From positions 207,682 through 271,681 of the forward strand of contig CAMDRT010000001.1 in NCBI GenBank assembly GCA_945906815.1: 64,000 nt of DNA, in the 5' to 3' direction. Position numbers and translations under genes: made by a program. This document shows, piece after piece, positions 36,550 to 45,232 of this stretch. The notes under the pieces were generated by a model. It made no database searches and was not told the DNA's origin. It was given only the letters and a program-made list of their open reading frames with translations. This stretch comes from Bordetella parapertussis (GTDB lineage Bacteria > Pseudomonadota > Gammaproteobacteria > Burkholderiales > SG8-41). Position 1 is the first letter of the stretch, and each line of letters starts with the position of its first letter.

Positions 36550-36616
36550 AACCACAGATGAACACAGATTTTTCGCAGTGGATGTTATCCGTGTTCATCT
36601 GTGTTTATCTGTGGTT
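36550..36616 (+). repeat. Long inverted repeat between dnaB and the PhoH-like gene
   Basis: Two 20-base arms (36550-36569 and 36597-36616) are complementary at 19 of 20 positions; the left arm begins AACCACAGATGAACAC and the right arm ends ATCTGTGGTT. The right arm is itself part of three 10-base direct repeats (36591-36620). T-rich sequence follows, so it can serve as a two-way terminator between convergent genes. Similar 'accacagatgaacacagat' elements are, from memory, widespread in environmental bacterial genomes. Confidence 0.8.
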
Positions 36617-36626
36617 AATCTATTTT

Positions 36627-38093
36627 TTAGAGCACTTCTCCCGCATGATCCGTCAGCCGTGAACGCTCGCCGCGCATCAGCGTCACGTGCCCGCTGTGCA
36701 GCCAGCCTTTCATGCGATCCACCACGTAGGTAATGCCGGAACTGCCCTCGGTCAGGTACGGCGTGTCGATCTGCGAGATGTTGCCGAGGCAGACCACTTT
36801 GGTGCCGGGGCCGGCGCGCGTGATCAGCGTTTTCATCTGCTTGGGCGTGAGGTTCTGCGCTTCGTCGATCACCAGGTATTTGTTGAGAAAAGTGCGCCCG
36901 CGCATGAAATTAAGCGACTTCACCTTGATGCGCGAACGTATCAGGTCGCGCGTCGCCGCGCGCCCCCATTCGCCGGCGGCGTCATCCGTTTTATTGAGCA
37001 CATCGAGATTGTCTTCCAGCGCACCCATCCACGGATTCATTTTTTCTTCTTCGGTGCCCGGCAGAAAGCCGATGTCTTCGCCCACCGGCACGGTGACACG
37101 CGTCATGATGATCTCCGAGTAGAGCTTGGTTTCCAGTGTCTGCATCAAACCCGCGGCCAGCGTCAGCAGCGTTTTTCCGGTGCCTGCCTGACCCAGCAGC
37201 GTGACGAAATCGATGTCGGGATTCATCAGCAGATTCAACGCGAAATTCTGTTCGCGATTGCGCGCGCCGATGCCCCACACATTATTGCGCGTGTGCGCGT
37301 AATCCTTGAGCGTTTGCAGTATGGTGGTATTGCCGCTGACCTCGGTGACCCTGGCCTGAAACGGTTTGTCGCCATCGCGTTCGTTCAGGAAAACCATTTC
37401 ATTGAGCAGCAGGCTGCTGCACACAGGGCCATGTACCCGGTAATAGGTGTGGCCCGCCTGCTGCCATGATTCCATGTTCTTGCCGTGGGACTCCCAAAAC
37501 CCCTGGGGCAGCGCGCGCGTGCCGGTGTACAGCAGATCAGTGTCTTCGAGCACCTTGTCGTTGAAATAATCCTCGGCGGCGTAGCCCAGTGCGCGCGCCT
37601 TGATGCGCATATTGATGTCTTTCGACACCAATATCACCTGCCGCTTGGTTTGTTGTTCCTGCAGGTGTTTAACCACGGCGATGATTTGATTGTCGGCCTT
37701 GCCGCCAGGCAGGCGTGCCGGCAATTCGCCGGTGATGAATTCGGTCTGGAAAAACAAGCGCCCGTTGGCATTTTTATCGCCATGGGTAGACAACGCAATG
37801 CCCTCGGCGATGTCGCTTGAAGCGTGGCCGATCAGTTCATCGAAATAACGGCTCGCCTGGCGCGCATTGCGCGAGACTTCGGACATGCCCCTTTTGTTAT
37901 TGTCGAGTTCTTCGAGCGTGACCATCGGAATGAACAGATCGTGTTCCTCGAAGCGGAACAGGCTGGTGGGATCGTGCATCAGGACATTGGTGTCGAGCAC
38001 GAACAGCTTGACAGCGATGGGGAGGCGGGTAACGCTGGAGGCGGCGGACGAAGTGGCGGAGGTAGTCGCTGCCGAGGGCTTGCGCTGGATCAT
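36627..38093 (-). CDS. PhoH-family ATPase with N-terminal PIN domain
   Basis: A 488-residue two-domain protein. The PIN nuclease-like domain (about residues 28-165) has FVLDTNVLMHDP, EELDNNKRG and later acidic residues. The PhoH ATPase domain (from about 255) has Walker A LGQAGTGKTLLTLAAG and Walker B KYLVIDEAQNLTP. Such PIN-PhoH proteins (YlaK/PhoH2 type) are proposed RNA helicase-ribonucleases. The ATG at 38093 starts a Ser/Thr/Ala-rich leader of about 25 residues before the PIN domain. Convergent with dnaB; the peroxiredoxin gene lies upstream on the same strand. Confidence 0.93.
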   Translation of the reverse strand: MIQRKPSAATTSATSSAASSVTRLPIAVKLFVLDTNVLMHDPTSLFRFEEHDLFIPMVTLEELDNNKRGMSEVSRNARQASRYFDELIGHASSDIAEGIALSTHGDKNANGRLFFQTEFITGELPARLPGGKADNQIIAVVKHLQEQQTKRQVILVSKDINMRIKARALGYAAEDYFNDKVLEDTDLLYTGTRALPQGFWESHGKNMESWQQAGHTYYRVHGPVCSSLLLNEMVFLNERDGDKPFQARVTEVSGNTTILQTLKDYAHTRNNVWGIGARNREQNFALNLLMNPDIDFVTLLGQAGTGKTLLTLAAGLMQTLETKLYSEIIMTRVTVPVGEDIGFLPGTEEEKMNPWMGALEDNLDVLNKTDDAAGEWGRAATRDLIRSRIKVKSLNFMRGRTFLNKYLVIDEAQNLTPKQMKTLITRAGPGTKVVCLGNISQIDTPYLTEGSSGITYVVDRMKGWLHSGHVTLMRGERSRLTDHAGEVL

Positions 38094-38144
38094 GAGTATC
38101 CTTGTTTGAACGGCGCCTGGGAAGCCTGAGAAAAGTATTAGTTT

Positions 38145-38609
38145 TTAAAGTGTTTTAACGAATTGCAATACCGCCTGTGCATGTCCCGGCACTTTCACGC
38201 CGCGCCAGGCGTGGCGCAGCACGCCGGCAGCGTCGATGACAAAGGTACTGCGTTCGATACCACGCACTTTTTTGCCGTACATGTTTTTCATTTTCATCAC
38301 ATCGAACGCCTTGCACGCGATTTCATCGGCGTCGGACAGCAAGGCAAACGGGAAGCTCGTCTTCGCTTTGAAATTTTCATGCGATTTCACGCTATCGCGT
38401 GAAATACCGTAAATCGCGCAACCGAGCGCGGCAAACTGCGCATGCAGGTCGCGGAACTGCAGACCCTCGCTGCTACAACCCGGGGTGTTGTCTTTGGGGT
38501 AAAAATACAGCACCCATGGCCGGCCCGCTGCGGCCTTGCTGTTGAAAGACGCGCCGCCGGTAGCCGCAATTTCGAATTCAGGAACAGGCTGGTCGAGTAG
38601 AGCGAGCAT
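38145..38609 (-). CDS. bcp: BCP/PrxQ-type thiol peroxidase
   Basis: A 154-residue peroxiredoxin that reduces hydroperoxides with thioredoxin. The peroxidatic Cys45 is in YPKDNTPGCSSEG. The resolving cysteine expected five residues later (Cys50 in E. coli BCP) is Leu here, so it would act as a 1-Cys enzyme or use another cysteine (Cys64 or the one in DEIACKAFD). It is followed by the PhoH-like gene on the same strand with a 51-base gap. The start ATG at 38609 lacks an obvious Shine-Dalgarno sequence. Confidence 0.93.
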   Translation of the reverse strand: MLALLDQPVPEFEIAATGGASFNSKAAAGRPWVLYFYPKDNTPGCSSEGLQFRDLHAQFAALGCAIYGISRDSVKSHENFKAKTSFPFALLSDADEIACKAFDVMKMKNMYGKKVRGIERSTFVIDAAGVLRHAWRGVKVPGHAQAVLQFVKTL

Positions 38610-38686
38610 GCTGGTTGTAACTCCCTGCCATCAACGTAAAACCCATGCTGAAGCAGCGATTGTTACACAACTGAGTTACCACGGCG

Positions 38687-39640
38687 TTACGTAACTGCCG
38701 CACCCTGCAACGACAGGGTGCCGCTGCGCCCCGGCAGTGTGCCGTCCACTACGCTGTGCCGCGGTAGGCTTGCGAAATCCAGTGCTTGCGCGTAGTCGCG
38801 CAGGGTGGTCAGGGTGTAACCCTGTGCGCGCCAGCCGCTTAAAAGTTGGTCAAATGCAGCGCTCAGCCGATTGCCCTCCAGTTCCGCGTGCAAAGTGTAG
38901 ACGTGGCCGCTGGCCGGGGCGTGCTTCGTCAGTTGCAACACATGACGTGCGACATTGGATGCATCCAGGCCATCGTGGCCGAGTAGTTCATCCAGCGTGG
39001 GCAGCGTGGTTGGCAACTGCGGGCACGCGACGGTGCTGCCTTCGACCACTGGCAAAAACGGATGACTGCCGCGCGTATCCGAGCAGTAACGAAACCCCAT
39101 GTCGGCGGTGCACCGGTAGGCGTGTGCGTTCATCTGCCAGCCCGCGGCGCCGTGCGTTTGCGCGGGTTCATCGAACACGCATGCAAAGCGCTCGCGTGCG
39201 CGCTGCATTTCGCATTGCGTCCACGCCGCGCTGGCGTGCGCGACGCGATCCTGCCATTCCACATGATCGTAGGTATGGATGCCTACTTCGTGCCCGGCCT
39301 CACGCACGCTGCGCATTAGCGGCGCGCACAAGCGGCTGATATCGGGGCCGGGCAGCAGCGTGCCGTAAAGCAGGGTCTTGATGCCGTAGTTCGATACCAC
39401 CGAAGTACGTGACACTTTTTGCAGAAAACCGCGCCGGAAGACCCGGCGGATGGCGCGCCCGGTATGGTCGGGGCCGAGGCTGAACAGAAAAGTGGCGCGG
39501 GTGTTGTGGCGTTCGAGCAGCCTCAGCAGTTGCGGAATACCGTCCCGTGTACCGTGATAGGTGTCGACGTCTATTTTCAGTGCGAGGTTCAAGAGCAAGC
39601 TCAAAATGGCCGCGCTGGATCGCACAGGGAGCGCCAGCAC
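38687..39640 (-). CDS. arnD: ArnD: undecaprenyl-P-Ara4FN deformylase
   Basis: A NodB-fold deacetylase that removes the formyl group from undecaprenyl-phosphate-L-Ara4FN before transfer to lipid A. Family marks are LKIDVDTYHGTRDGIP with the first metal-binding Asp, and EVGIHTYDHVEWQD with the HxxxH-type metal ligands. The annotated start is GTG at 39640 (317 residues); a TTG at 39592 would give MNLALKIDVDT, the exact family start (301 residues), and may be right. It is separated from the other arn genes by ugd on the opposite strand, with which it diverges. Confidence 0.9.
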   Translation of the reverse strand: MLALPVRSSAAILSLLLNLALKIDVDTYHGTRDGIPQLLRLLERHNTRATFLFSLGPDHTGRAIRRVFRRGFLQKVSRTSVVSNYGIKTLLYGTLLPGPDISRLCAPLMRSVREAGHEVGIHTYDHVEWQDRVAHASAAWTQCEMQRARERFACVFDEPAQTHGAAGWQMNAHAYRCTADMGFRYCSDTRGSHPFLPVVEGSTVACPQLPTTLPTLDELLGHDGLDASNVARHVLQLTKHAPASGHVYTLHAELEGNRLSAAFDQLLSGWRAQGYTLTTLRDYAQALDFASLPRHSVVDGTLPGRSGTLSLQGAAVT

Positions 39641-39700
39641 GCTTGATGGCTAAAACGGTAACGTTGCGCTGGTATCATACGCGATAGTGCGCGCTTAAAA

Positions 39701-39740
39701 CGGTGAGCGGTGAGCGGTGCGCGGATAAATGACTATCCGC
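39701..39740 (+). promoter_or_regulatory. Repeats and hairpin in the ugd leader
   Basis: Three 7-base units (CGGTGAG, CGGTGAG, CGGTGCG) at 39701-39721 run into a perfect 7-base-pair hairpin GCGGATA-AATGAC-TATCCGC (39721-39740), ending 22 bases before the ugd start. The gap also separates the divergent arnD. Its role is unknown; it is well placed to affect ugd translation. Confidence 0.5.
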
Positions 39741-39762
39741 TTATAAGCATGGAGATCAACCC

Positions 39763-41094
39763 TTGAAAGTTTGCGTTATTGGTAGTGGTTATGTGGGACT
39801 GGTTACTGGAGCTTGTCTGGCGGAGACCGGGCATTTCGTCACCTGTGTGGACACGGATGCCGTCAAGGTGCGCAAGCTTAAGCAGGGCGTGATCCCGTTC
39901 TATGAGCCGGGTCTCGCCGACATGGTGCGGCGCAATCATCGCCAGCGACGTTTGCTGTTTACCACGTCGCTGGCGCAGGTAGCGGCAGCTACGGAAGTGT
40001 TTTTCATCGCGGTGGGCACACCGCCTGCGGCGAATGGCTCTTCGGATGTCAGTCAGGTGTTGGCCGTGGCAGCGGAACTGGGGCGTCATTTACCGCAAGC
40101 GGCGACCATTATCGCCAAGTCCACTTCACCGGTGGGCACCGCCGAGCGCATCCGTAAAACCATACAGCGCGAGCTGAAGCGTCGCGGCGAGGTGTTCGAA
40201 TTTGATCTGGTGAGCAACCCGGAATTCCTCAAGGAAGGCGACGCGATCAATGATTTCATGCGGCCCGACCGAGTTATTGCGGGCGTGGACCATGCGCGCG
40301 CGGCGAAACTGATGCGCGAACTCTATGCGCCGATCATCCGCAGCCACGAACAACTGCTGGTGATGGGTGTGCGCGATGCGGAAATGACCAAATACGCAGC
40401 CAACGCCATGCTGGCCTCACGCATCTCGTTGATGAATGAGATCGCCAATCTCGCGGAATGCGTGGGGGTGGATGTCGAAAACGTGCGCCTTGGCATCGGT
40501 TCCGATCGGCGCATCGGTTATTCATTCATTTATCCGGGCTGCGGCTATGGCGGCTCGTGTTTCCCCAAAGACGTGAAATCGCTGGTATATCAGGCGCGGC
40601 GGCACCAGTTGAAGCCGCGCGTGATGCAGGCTGTCGATGACACCAATCAGGCGCAGAAGCTGCGTCTGTATGAAAAAATTCGTGCCGAGTTTGGCGCCAA
40701 TTTAAAGGGCCTCGTGTTCGGCTTGTGGGGCCTGTCGTTTAAGCCCGGTACGGATGACATCCGCGAAGCACCGGCGCTGGTGTTGGTAGAAAAACTCGTC
40801 GGCGCTGGCGCGCGCGTGTGTGCCTACGATCCGATGGCGATGGAAAACGCCAGACGCTGCTTTCCGGCAAGCTGGTTCAGCCGTAAAGCACTGGTGTTCG
40901 CCAAAGACCAGTACGCCGCGTTGCGAGGCGCCGATGCGCTGATACTGGTCACCGAGTGGGAGTCATTCCGCTCGCCGGATTTCGAGCGTCTGAAAAAAAC
41001 CATGCGTGGTTCGCTGATAGTTGACGGACGCAATCAGTACCACCCGGAAGGTGTGCGCGCGGCGGGGTTTCGCTATATGGGGATAGGTCGCTAG
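39763..41094 (+). CDS. ugd: UDP-glucose 6-dehydrogenase
   Basis: A 443-residue enzyme oxidising UDP-glucose to UDP-glucuronate, the first precursor of L-Ara4N. The Rossmann motif GSGYVGLVTGACLA is at the N-terminus and the catalytic Cys266 in CGYGGSCFPKDVKSL. The start is TTG with GGAGA upstream, and the protein opens directly with the canonical MKVCVIGSGYVG, so TTG is well supported. Placed between arnD and the arn operon and convergent with the latter, it completes the pathway locally. Confidence 0.96.
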   Translation: MKVCVIGSGYVGLVTGACLAETGHFVTCVDTDAVKVRKLKQGVIPFYEPGLADMVRRNHRQRRLLFTTSLAQVAAATEVFFIAVGTPPAANGSSDVSQVLAVAAELGRHLPQAATIIAKSTSPVGTAERIRKTIQRELKRRGEVFEFDLVSNPEFLKEGDAINDFMRPDRVIAGVDHARAAKLMRELYAPIIRSHEQLLVMGVRDAEMTKYAANAMLASRISLMNEIANLAECVGVDVENVRLGIGSDRRIGYSFIYPGCGYGGSCFPKDVKSLVYQARRHQLKPRVMQAVDDTNQAQKLRLYEKIRAEFGANLKGLVFGLWGLSFKPGTDDIREAPALVLVEKLVGAGARVCAYDPMAMENARRCFPASWFSRKALVFAKDQYAALRGADALILVTEWESFRSPDFERLKKTMRGSLIVDGRNQYHPEGVRAAGFRYMGIGR

Positions 41095-41100
41095 CGCGGC

Positions 41101-41131
41101 GGTAGCGCTGGGCGTGTTGCGCAGTGCTACC
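41101..41131. terminator. Bidirectional hairpin between ugd and the arn operon
   Basis: GGTAGCGCTG (41101-41110) pairs with CAGTGCTACC (41122-41131) through 10 base pairs including one wobble. It covers the end of the decarboxylase gene and lies 6 bases after ugd. There is no T tract, so it may act with Rho or protect 3' ends. Confidence 0.45.
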
Positions 41132-42149
41132 CGAAGTGCGCGCGGTTGGCATCGAATATTTTGCCGAGCGCTACACCCATGCCGGTGCGCGGCTTCCAAT
41201 TCAGGTCGCGGCAGGTGTTGTCTATTTTGGGTACACGGTGTTGCATATCCTCATAGCCTTTGCCGTAGTACTGGAGTGCCGGCGTGGACACTAATTTCAC
41301 TTTTTTTGCGCGCGCACTCAGATCCACATCGGCACGCGCAATATCCAGCATCAACTTCGCCAATTGCCTAACCGACAGATTGTTGCCGGGATTGCCGATG
41401 TTGTAGATTTGCCCGCTGGCGACACCGCGCGGATTTTTGAGGATGCGCATCAAGGCGTCTATGCCATCATCGATGTAGGTGAACGAGCGGCGTTGTGCGC
41501 CGCCGGCGACCAGTTGTATAGGTTGGCCGCGCACGATGTGCCCCAGAAATTGCGTCACCACGCGCGCGCTACCGGGCTTACTGGCATTCAGATCGTCCTG
41601 CCGCGGTCCGATCCAGTTAAAAGGCCGGAACAGCGTGAAATCCAGATCATGCTGCATGCCGTAGGCCCAGATCACGCGATCCATCATTTGCTTGGCGCAG
41701 GAATAAATCCAGCGCGGTTTATTGATCGGGCCCAACACCAGTTGCGAGCTGTCGGGATCGAATTCGCGATCCCTGCACATGCCGTAGACTTCGGAGGTTG
41801 AAGGAAAGATCAAACGTTTGCCGTGCCTGACGCAGGCGCGAACGATGGGCAGATTGGCCTCAAAGTCGAGTTCGAATACGCGCAACGGGTCTTGCACATA
41901 GGTCGCGGGCGTGGCGATCGCCACCAGCGGCAGCACCACATCGCTGGCGAGTACCTGCTGCTCTATCCATTTCATTTTTCGGGTGATGTCGCCTTTTTGA
42001 AAAATAAAATTCTTATTTTTTAAAAGCGGCGTGATTTTGTCACTGCCGATATCCATACCGGTAATCTGCCACGGCGTGGTGCTTAAGATGCGCTGAGCCA
42101 GGTGATGGCCGATGAAACCATTGACGCCGAGGATGAGTATTTTTTTCAT
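41127..42149 (-). CDS. arnA: UDP-glucuronate decarboxylase (stand-alone ArnA C-terminal domain)
   Basis: A 340-residue short-chain dehydrogenase that oxidatively decarboxylates UDP-glucuronate to UDP-4-keto-arabinose (UDP-Ara4O). The NAD site is ILGVNGFIGHHL; the catalytic STSEVYG and YSCAKQMMDRVIWAYG match the ArnA dehydrogenase domain, as does RRSFTYIDDGIDAL. In enterobacteria this is fused to the formyltransferase; here it is a separate gene whose ATG (42149) overlaps the formyltransferase stop by four bases. A longer open frame upstream lies inside that gene and is rejected. Last gene of the arn transcript. Confidence 0.93.
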   Translation of the reverse strand: MKKILILGVNGFIGHHLAQRILSTTPWQITGMDIGSDKITPLLKNKNFIFQKGDITRKMKWIEQQVLASDVVLPLVAIATPATYVQDPLRVFELDFEANLPIVRACVRHGKRLIFPSTSEVYGMCRDREFDPDSSQLVLGPINKPRWIYSCAKQMMDRVIWAYGMQHDLDFTLFRPFNWIGPRQDDLNASKPGSARVVTQFLGHIVRGQPIQLVAGGAQRRSFTYIDDGIDALMRILKNPRGVASGQIYNIGNPGNNLSVRQLAKLMLDIARADVDLSARAKKVKLVSTPALQYYGKGYEDMQHRVPKIDNTCRDLNWKPRTGMGVALGKIFDANRAHFG

Positions 42150-43096
42150 AGTGTGCCGACCGCAGTGGATGCGTTGTGTAACAACGCGGGCTTGCCGCCA
42201 AACCCTTCTTGGAAGGCCGTGGCGGTTAGGGGTTCGTTCTGGTACTGTGCCTGCGTCACGCGCAGCAGACCACCATCGCGACAGCGCAGATGCAATTGTC
42301 CATGGTGCAACAGCAATGCGGGTAGTTCCCGGGTAGGGCTGGTGGCGCCCAGATTCAGGGTGCCCAGCAGGTGCAGGCGTTGGCCGGATAATTCGCAAAA
42401 TGCGCCCGGATACGGCGGTGCCACCGCGCGTATCAGATTATGTACTGTAGCCGCGCTCCAGGCCCAATCGATACGGCCATCCTCAGGCTTGCGCCCGCCG
42501 TAATAACTGCCGGCCGCGAGGTCTTGCGGTGTCAATGTGGCCGTGCCGCGCAACAGATGGGGCAGTGATCTGCTCAGCACGATTTCGGCGGCGACAGTGA
42601 CTTTGCGAAACACGTCCAGCGCCAGGTCATTGGGCAGGATCGGCACCGCGAACTGATCGACCATACGTCCGGCATCGGGCTTGGCTAGCATTTCGTGCAG
42701 GGTGGCGCCGGTTTCGCGTTCACCGTTAATAATCGCCCAATTTACCGGGACGCGCCCGCGATATTTGGGTAGCAGCGAGCCGTGCATATTGAACGCGCCT
42801 TTGGCCGCCAGCGCCAGCAGTGCGGGCGGCAGCAGGTGGCGGTAGTAGAACGAAAATATAAAATCGGCTTGCGCAGCGGCTACCGCTTCGTGCAATCCCG
42901 CTGCGGCGCCGCCGTCCACCACGGTCACTGGAATGCCATGGTGTTGTGCGAGCGTGGCGACGCTGCCAAACCAGATGCTTTCGTGTGCATCGTCAGCGTG
43001 GGTGTAGACATGGCGCACCTCAACGCCCTGCGCCAGCAACACACTCAGGCAGCGCACGCCTACGTCGTGGTAGGCAAACACCACGGCACTGCTCAT
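42146..43096 (-). CDS. arnA: UDP-Ara4N formyltransferase (stand-alone ArnA N-terminal domain)
   Basis: A 316-residue formyltransferase that adds a formyl group from N10-formyl-THF to UDP-L-Ara4N. The catalytic motif NMHGSLLPKYRGRVPVNW supplies the Asn and His, and PDAG the Asp, as in ArnA and Fmt. A C-terminal OB-like region follows (about residues 205-300). It corresponds to residues 1-300 of enterobacterial ArnA, encoded separately from the decarboxylase. It overlaps arnC upstream and the decarboxylase gene downstream by ATGA junctions, so all three are translationally coupled. Confidence 0.92.
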   Translation of the reverse strand: MSSAVVFAYHDVGVRCLSVLLAQGVEVRHVYTHADDAHESIWFGSVATLAQHHGIPVTVVDGGAAAGLHEAVAAAQADFIFSFYYRHLLPPALLALAAKGAFNMHGSLLPKYRGRVPVNWAIINGERETGATLHEMLAKPDAGRMVDQFAVPILPNDLALDVFRKVTVAAEIVLSRSLPHLLRGTATLTPQDLAAGSYYGGRKPEDGRIDWAWSAATVHNLIRAVAPPYPGAFCELSGQRLHLLGTLNLGATSPTRELPALLLHHGQLHLRCRDGGLLRVTQAQYQNEPLTATAFQEGFGGKPALLHNASTAVGTL

Positions 43097-44061
43097 GGCC
43101 TGGGTCTGCTGCTATCGTTTACGTGTTGTTCCAGCACGGCATCGATCAGGTAGCGCGGGCGGCCGCGTACCTCCTCATAGATGCGCCCCACGTATTCGCC
43201 CAACAGGCCCAGCCCGAACAGCACAATGCCGATCAAAAAGAATTGCAGGATGTCGCGATCCCACAGGGATGCGACTGCTTGCTGCAAACTGCTGGCCTGC
43301 ATCCAACGCGTGATCATCACCACCAGATAGGTGGCCATGGTTACCACAGAAACGAGGATGCCCAATATCGAAAACATCTGCAACGGCGCAAGAGAGAATC
43401 CCGTCATCAGGTCGAAGTTCAGGCGCAGCAGCTTGTAGAAGGGGTATTTGGAGTCCCCTGCGACGCGCTCCTCGTGTGCGACTTCGATCTCGGTCGGATG
43501 TTGCGCAAAAGTGTAGGCGAGTGCCGGGATATAGGTATTGACTTCGCGGCACTGGTTAAGCGCATTGACGATGTTGCGGCTGTAGGCGCGCAGCATGCAG
43601 CCCTGATCGGTCATTTTGATGCGCGTGGTACGTTCACGAATGCGATTCATGAGGCGTGACGGCCAGCGGCGAAAAATGGAATCCTGGCGCAGCCGCCGGA
43701 TGGTGCCCACGTAATCAAAGCCTTGCTTCATTGTGGCCACCAGTGCGGCGATTTCTTCCGGCGGGTTCTGCAAATCCGCATCCAGTGTGACCACGATGTC
43801 GCCGCGGCTTTGTTCAAAACCCGCCATGATCGCCATGTGCTGGCCATAATTGCCCGCGAGCAGCACCACGCGTGTGACATCGGGCCGCGCTTCAAACTGC
43901 GCGCGCAGCACGGCGGCGGAGTGGTCGCGGCTGCCATCGTTGATAAATATCACTTCGTATTTCAACCCGAGTTTATCCAGCGCCGGATACAGGCGGGAGC
44001 ACAGCGCGGGTAGCGCGAGTTCTTCGTTATAAACCGGAATGACGACAGAAAGTTCAATCAT
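43093..44061 (-). CDS. arnC: ArnC: undecaprenyl-phosphate Ara4FN transferase
   Basis: A 322-residue membrane-bound GT2 glycosyltransferase, the same length as E. coli ArnC, that links L-Ara4FN to undecaprenyl phosphate. The N-terminal domain has VVIPVYNEELALPAL and the nucleotide/metal motif VTLDADLQNPPEE, with two C-terminal membrane helices (about residues 230-260 and 270-300). It begins 21 bases after arnB and overlaps the formyltransferase start by four bases. Confidence 0.94.
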   Translation of the reverse strand: MIELSVVIPVYNEELALPALCSRLYPALDKLGLKYEVIFINDGSRDHSAAVLRAQFEARPDVTRVVLLAGNYGQHMAIMAGFEQSRGDIVVTLDADLQNPPEEIAALVATMKQGFDYVGTIRRLRQDSIFRRWPSRLMNRIRERTTRIKMTDQGCMLRAYSRNIVNALNQCREVNTYIPALAYTFAQHPTEIEVAHEERVAGDSKYPFYKLLRLNFDLMTGFSLAPLQMFSILGILVSVVTMATYLVVMITRWMQASSLQQAVASLWDRDILQFFLIGIVLFGLGLLGEYVGRIYEEVRGRPRYLIDAVLEQHVNDSSRPRP

Positions 44062-44082
44062 TTCAAATGCTTAATATAATAT

Positions 44083-45231
44083 TTAGCGGCGTGCGCCGGC
44101 GATGATGGCGGTGCATGCCTTGCATACCCGATCCACATCGCTCACGCGCATGGCGGGGAACAGCGGCAGCGTCACGGTGCACGCGCCGATCTGTTCTGCA
44201 TTGGGAAAATCTCCGTCCTTGTTCCCCATGCCGCGATAAAACGTGAATAGATGCAGCGCGGTGTAATGCACGCCCACGCCAATACCGCGTGCCGCCATGG
44301 CTTTGATGAAATCCGCGCGGCTGATGGTCAGTTGCTGCAACGCCAGCAGCGGCGCGTACATATGCCAGGCATGGCCAGCGTCACCGCGTGCGGGCAGCAG
44401 CAGCGCAGGTTCGCTGCGCAGATTGTCGAAATAGCGCATGGCCAGCGCGCGCCGGCGATCGTTGAATTTTTCCAAATGGCGCAACTGGCCGAGGCCTACG
44501 CAAGCGGCAACATCGGTCAAATTGTATTTGCCGCCGGCCTCCACCACATCGATGTTGCCTTCGGCGTCGCGCTGGATGCCGTGAAAACGCAACACGTCCA
44601 CGCGCCGGGCGTCGGCCGCATTCGCCATGGCAATCGCGCCGCCTTCGATGGTGGTGATGTTTTTGTTGGGGTGAAAACTAAAACAAACCAAATCGCCAAA
44701 ACTGCCGATGCGTTTGCCCTTCCACGCCGTACCGATGGCGTGCGCGGCGTCTTCCACCACGCGTATGTTTTTGCGCCGGGCGAGCCGGTACAGCGCATCC
44801 ATATTCACCGGCAGGCCCGCGAAGTGCACCGGCATGATGACCTTGGTGCGCGGCGTGATGGCGGCTGCAGCTTTGGCGAGGTCGATATTGCGCGTGGCCA
44901 ACTCGACATCCACAAACACCGGTTTGGCACCGAGCCTGACCACCACATTGGCGGTGGCGGCAAAGGTCATCGCCGGCACGATCACTTCATCGCCCGGGCC
45001 GACATTGCACACTTGCAGGGCTACTTCCAGCGCGCCGGTGGCCGAGGTGAACGTGCGCACCGCGCGCCCGCCCAGGTACTCACTCAGTGCGGCTTCAAAG
45101 GCCTGCACATTGGGGCCGGTGGTAATCCAGCCCGAACGCAGCACCTTGCCGACGGCGCGTATGGTGGCTTCATCGATAGTCGGGCGCGTGAAGGGCAGAT
45201 AGGACTGCGGCGACGTTTTCTTTTTTATCAT
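44083..45231 (-). CDS. arnB: ArnB: UDP-Ara4O aminotransferase
   Basis: A 382-residue DegT/DnrJ/EryC1-type PLP aminotransferase that converts UDP-Ara4O to UDP-L-Ara4N with glutamate. Signatures are LPFTRPTIDEATIRAV at the start, VEDAAHAIGT and the PLP Lys in FSFHPNKNITTIEGG, close to the ArnB sequence SFHAIKNIT. The ATG at 45231 begins one base after the stop of the arnE/F-like gene; a longer start would overlap it and is rejected. Confidence 0.93.
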   Translation of the reverse strand: MIKKKTSPQSYLPFTRPTIDEATIRAVGKVLRSGWITTGPNVQAFEAALSEYLGGRAVRTFTSATGALEVALQVCNVGPGDEVIVPAMTFAATANVVVRLGAKPVFVDVELATRNIDLAKAAAAITPRTKVIMPVHFAGLPVNMDALYRLARRKNIRVVEDAAHAIGTAWKGKRIGSFGDLVCFSFHPNKNITTIEGGAIAMANAADARRVDVLRFHGIQRDAEGNIDVVEAGGKYNLTDVAACVGLGQLRHLEKFNDRRRALAMRYFDNLRSEPALLLPARGDAGHAWHMYAPLLALQQLTISRADFIKAMAARGIGVGVHYTALHLFTFYRGMGNKDGDFPNAEQIGACTVTLPLFPAMRVSDVDRVCKACTAIIAGARR

Positions 45232-45232
45232 T

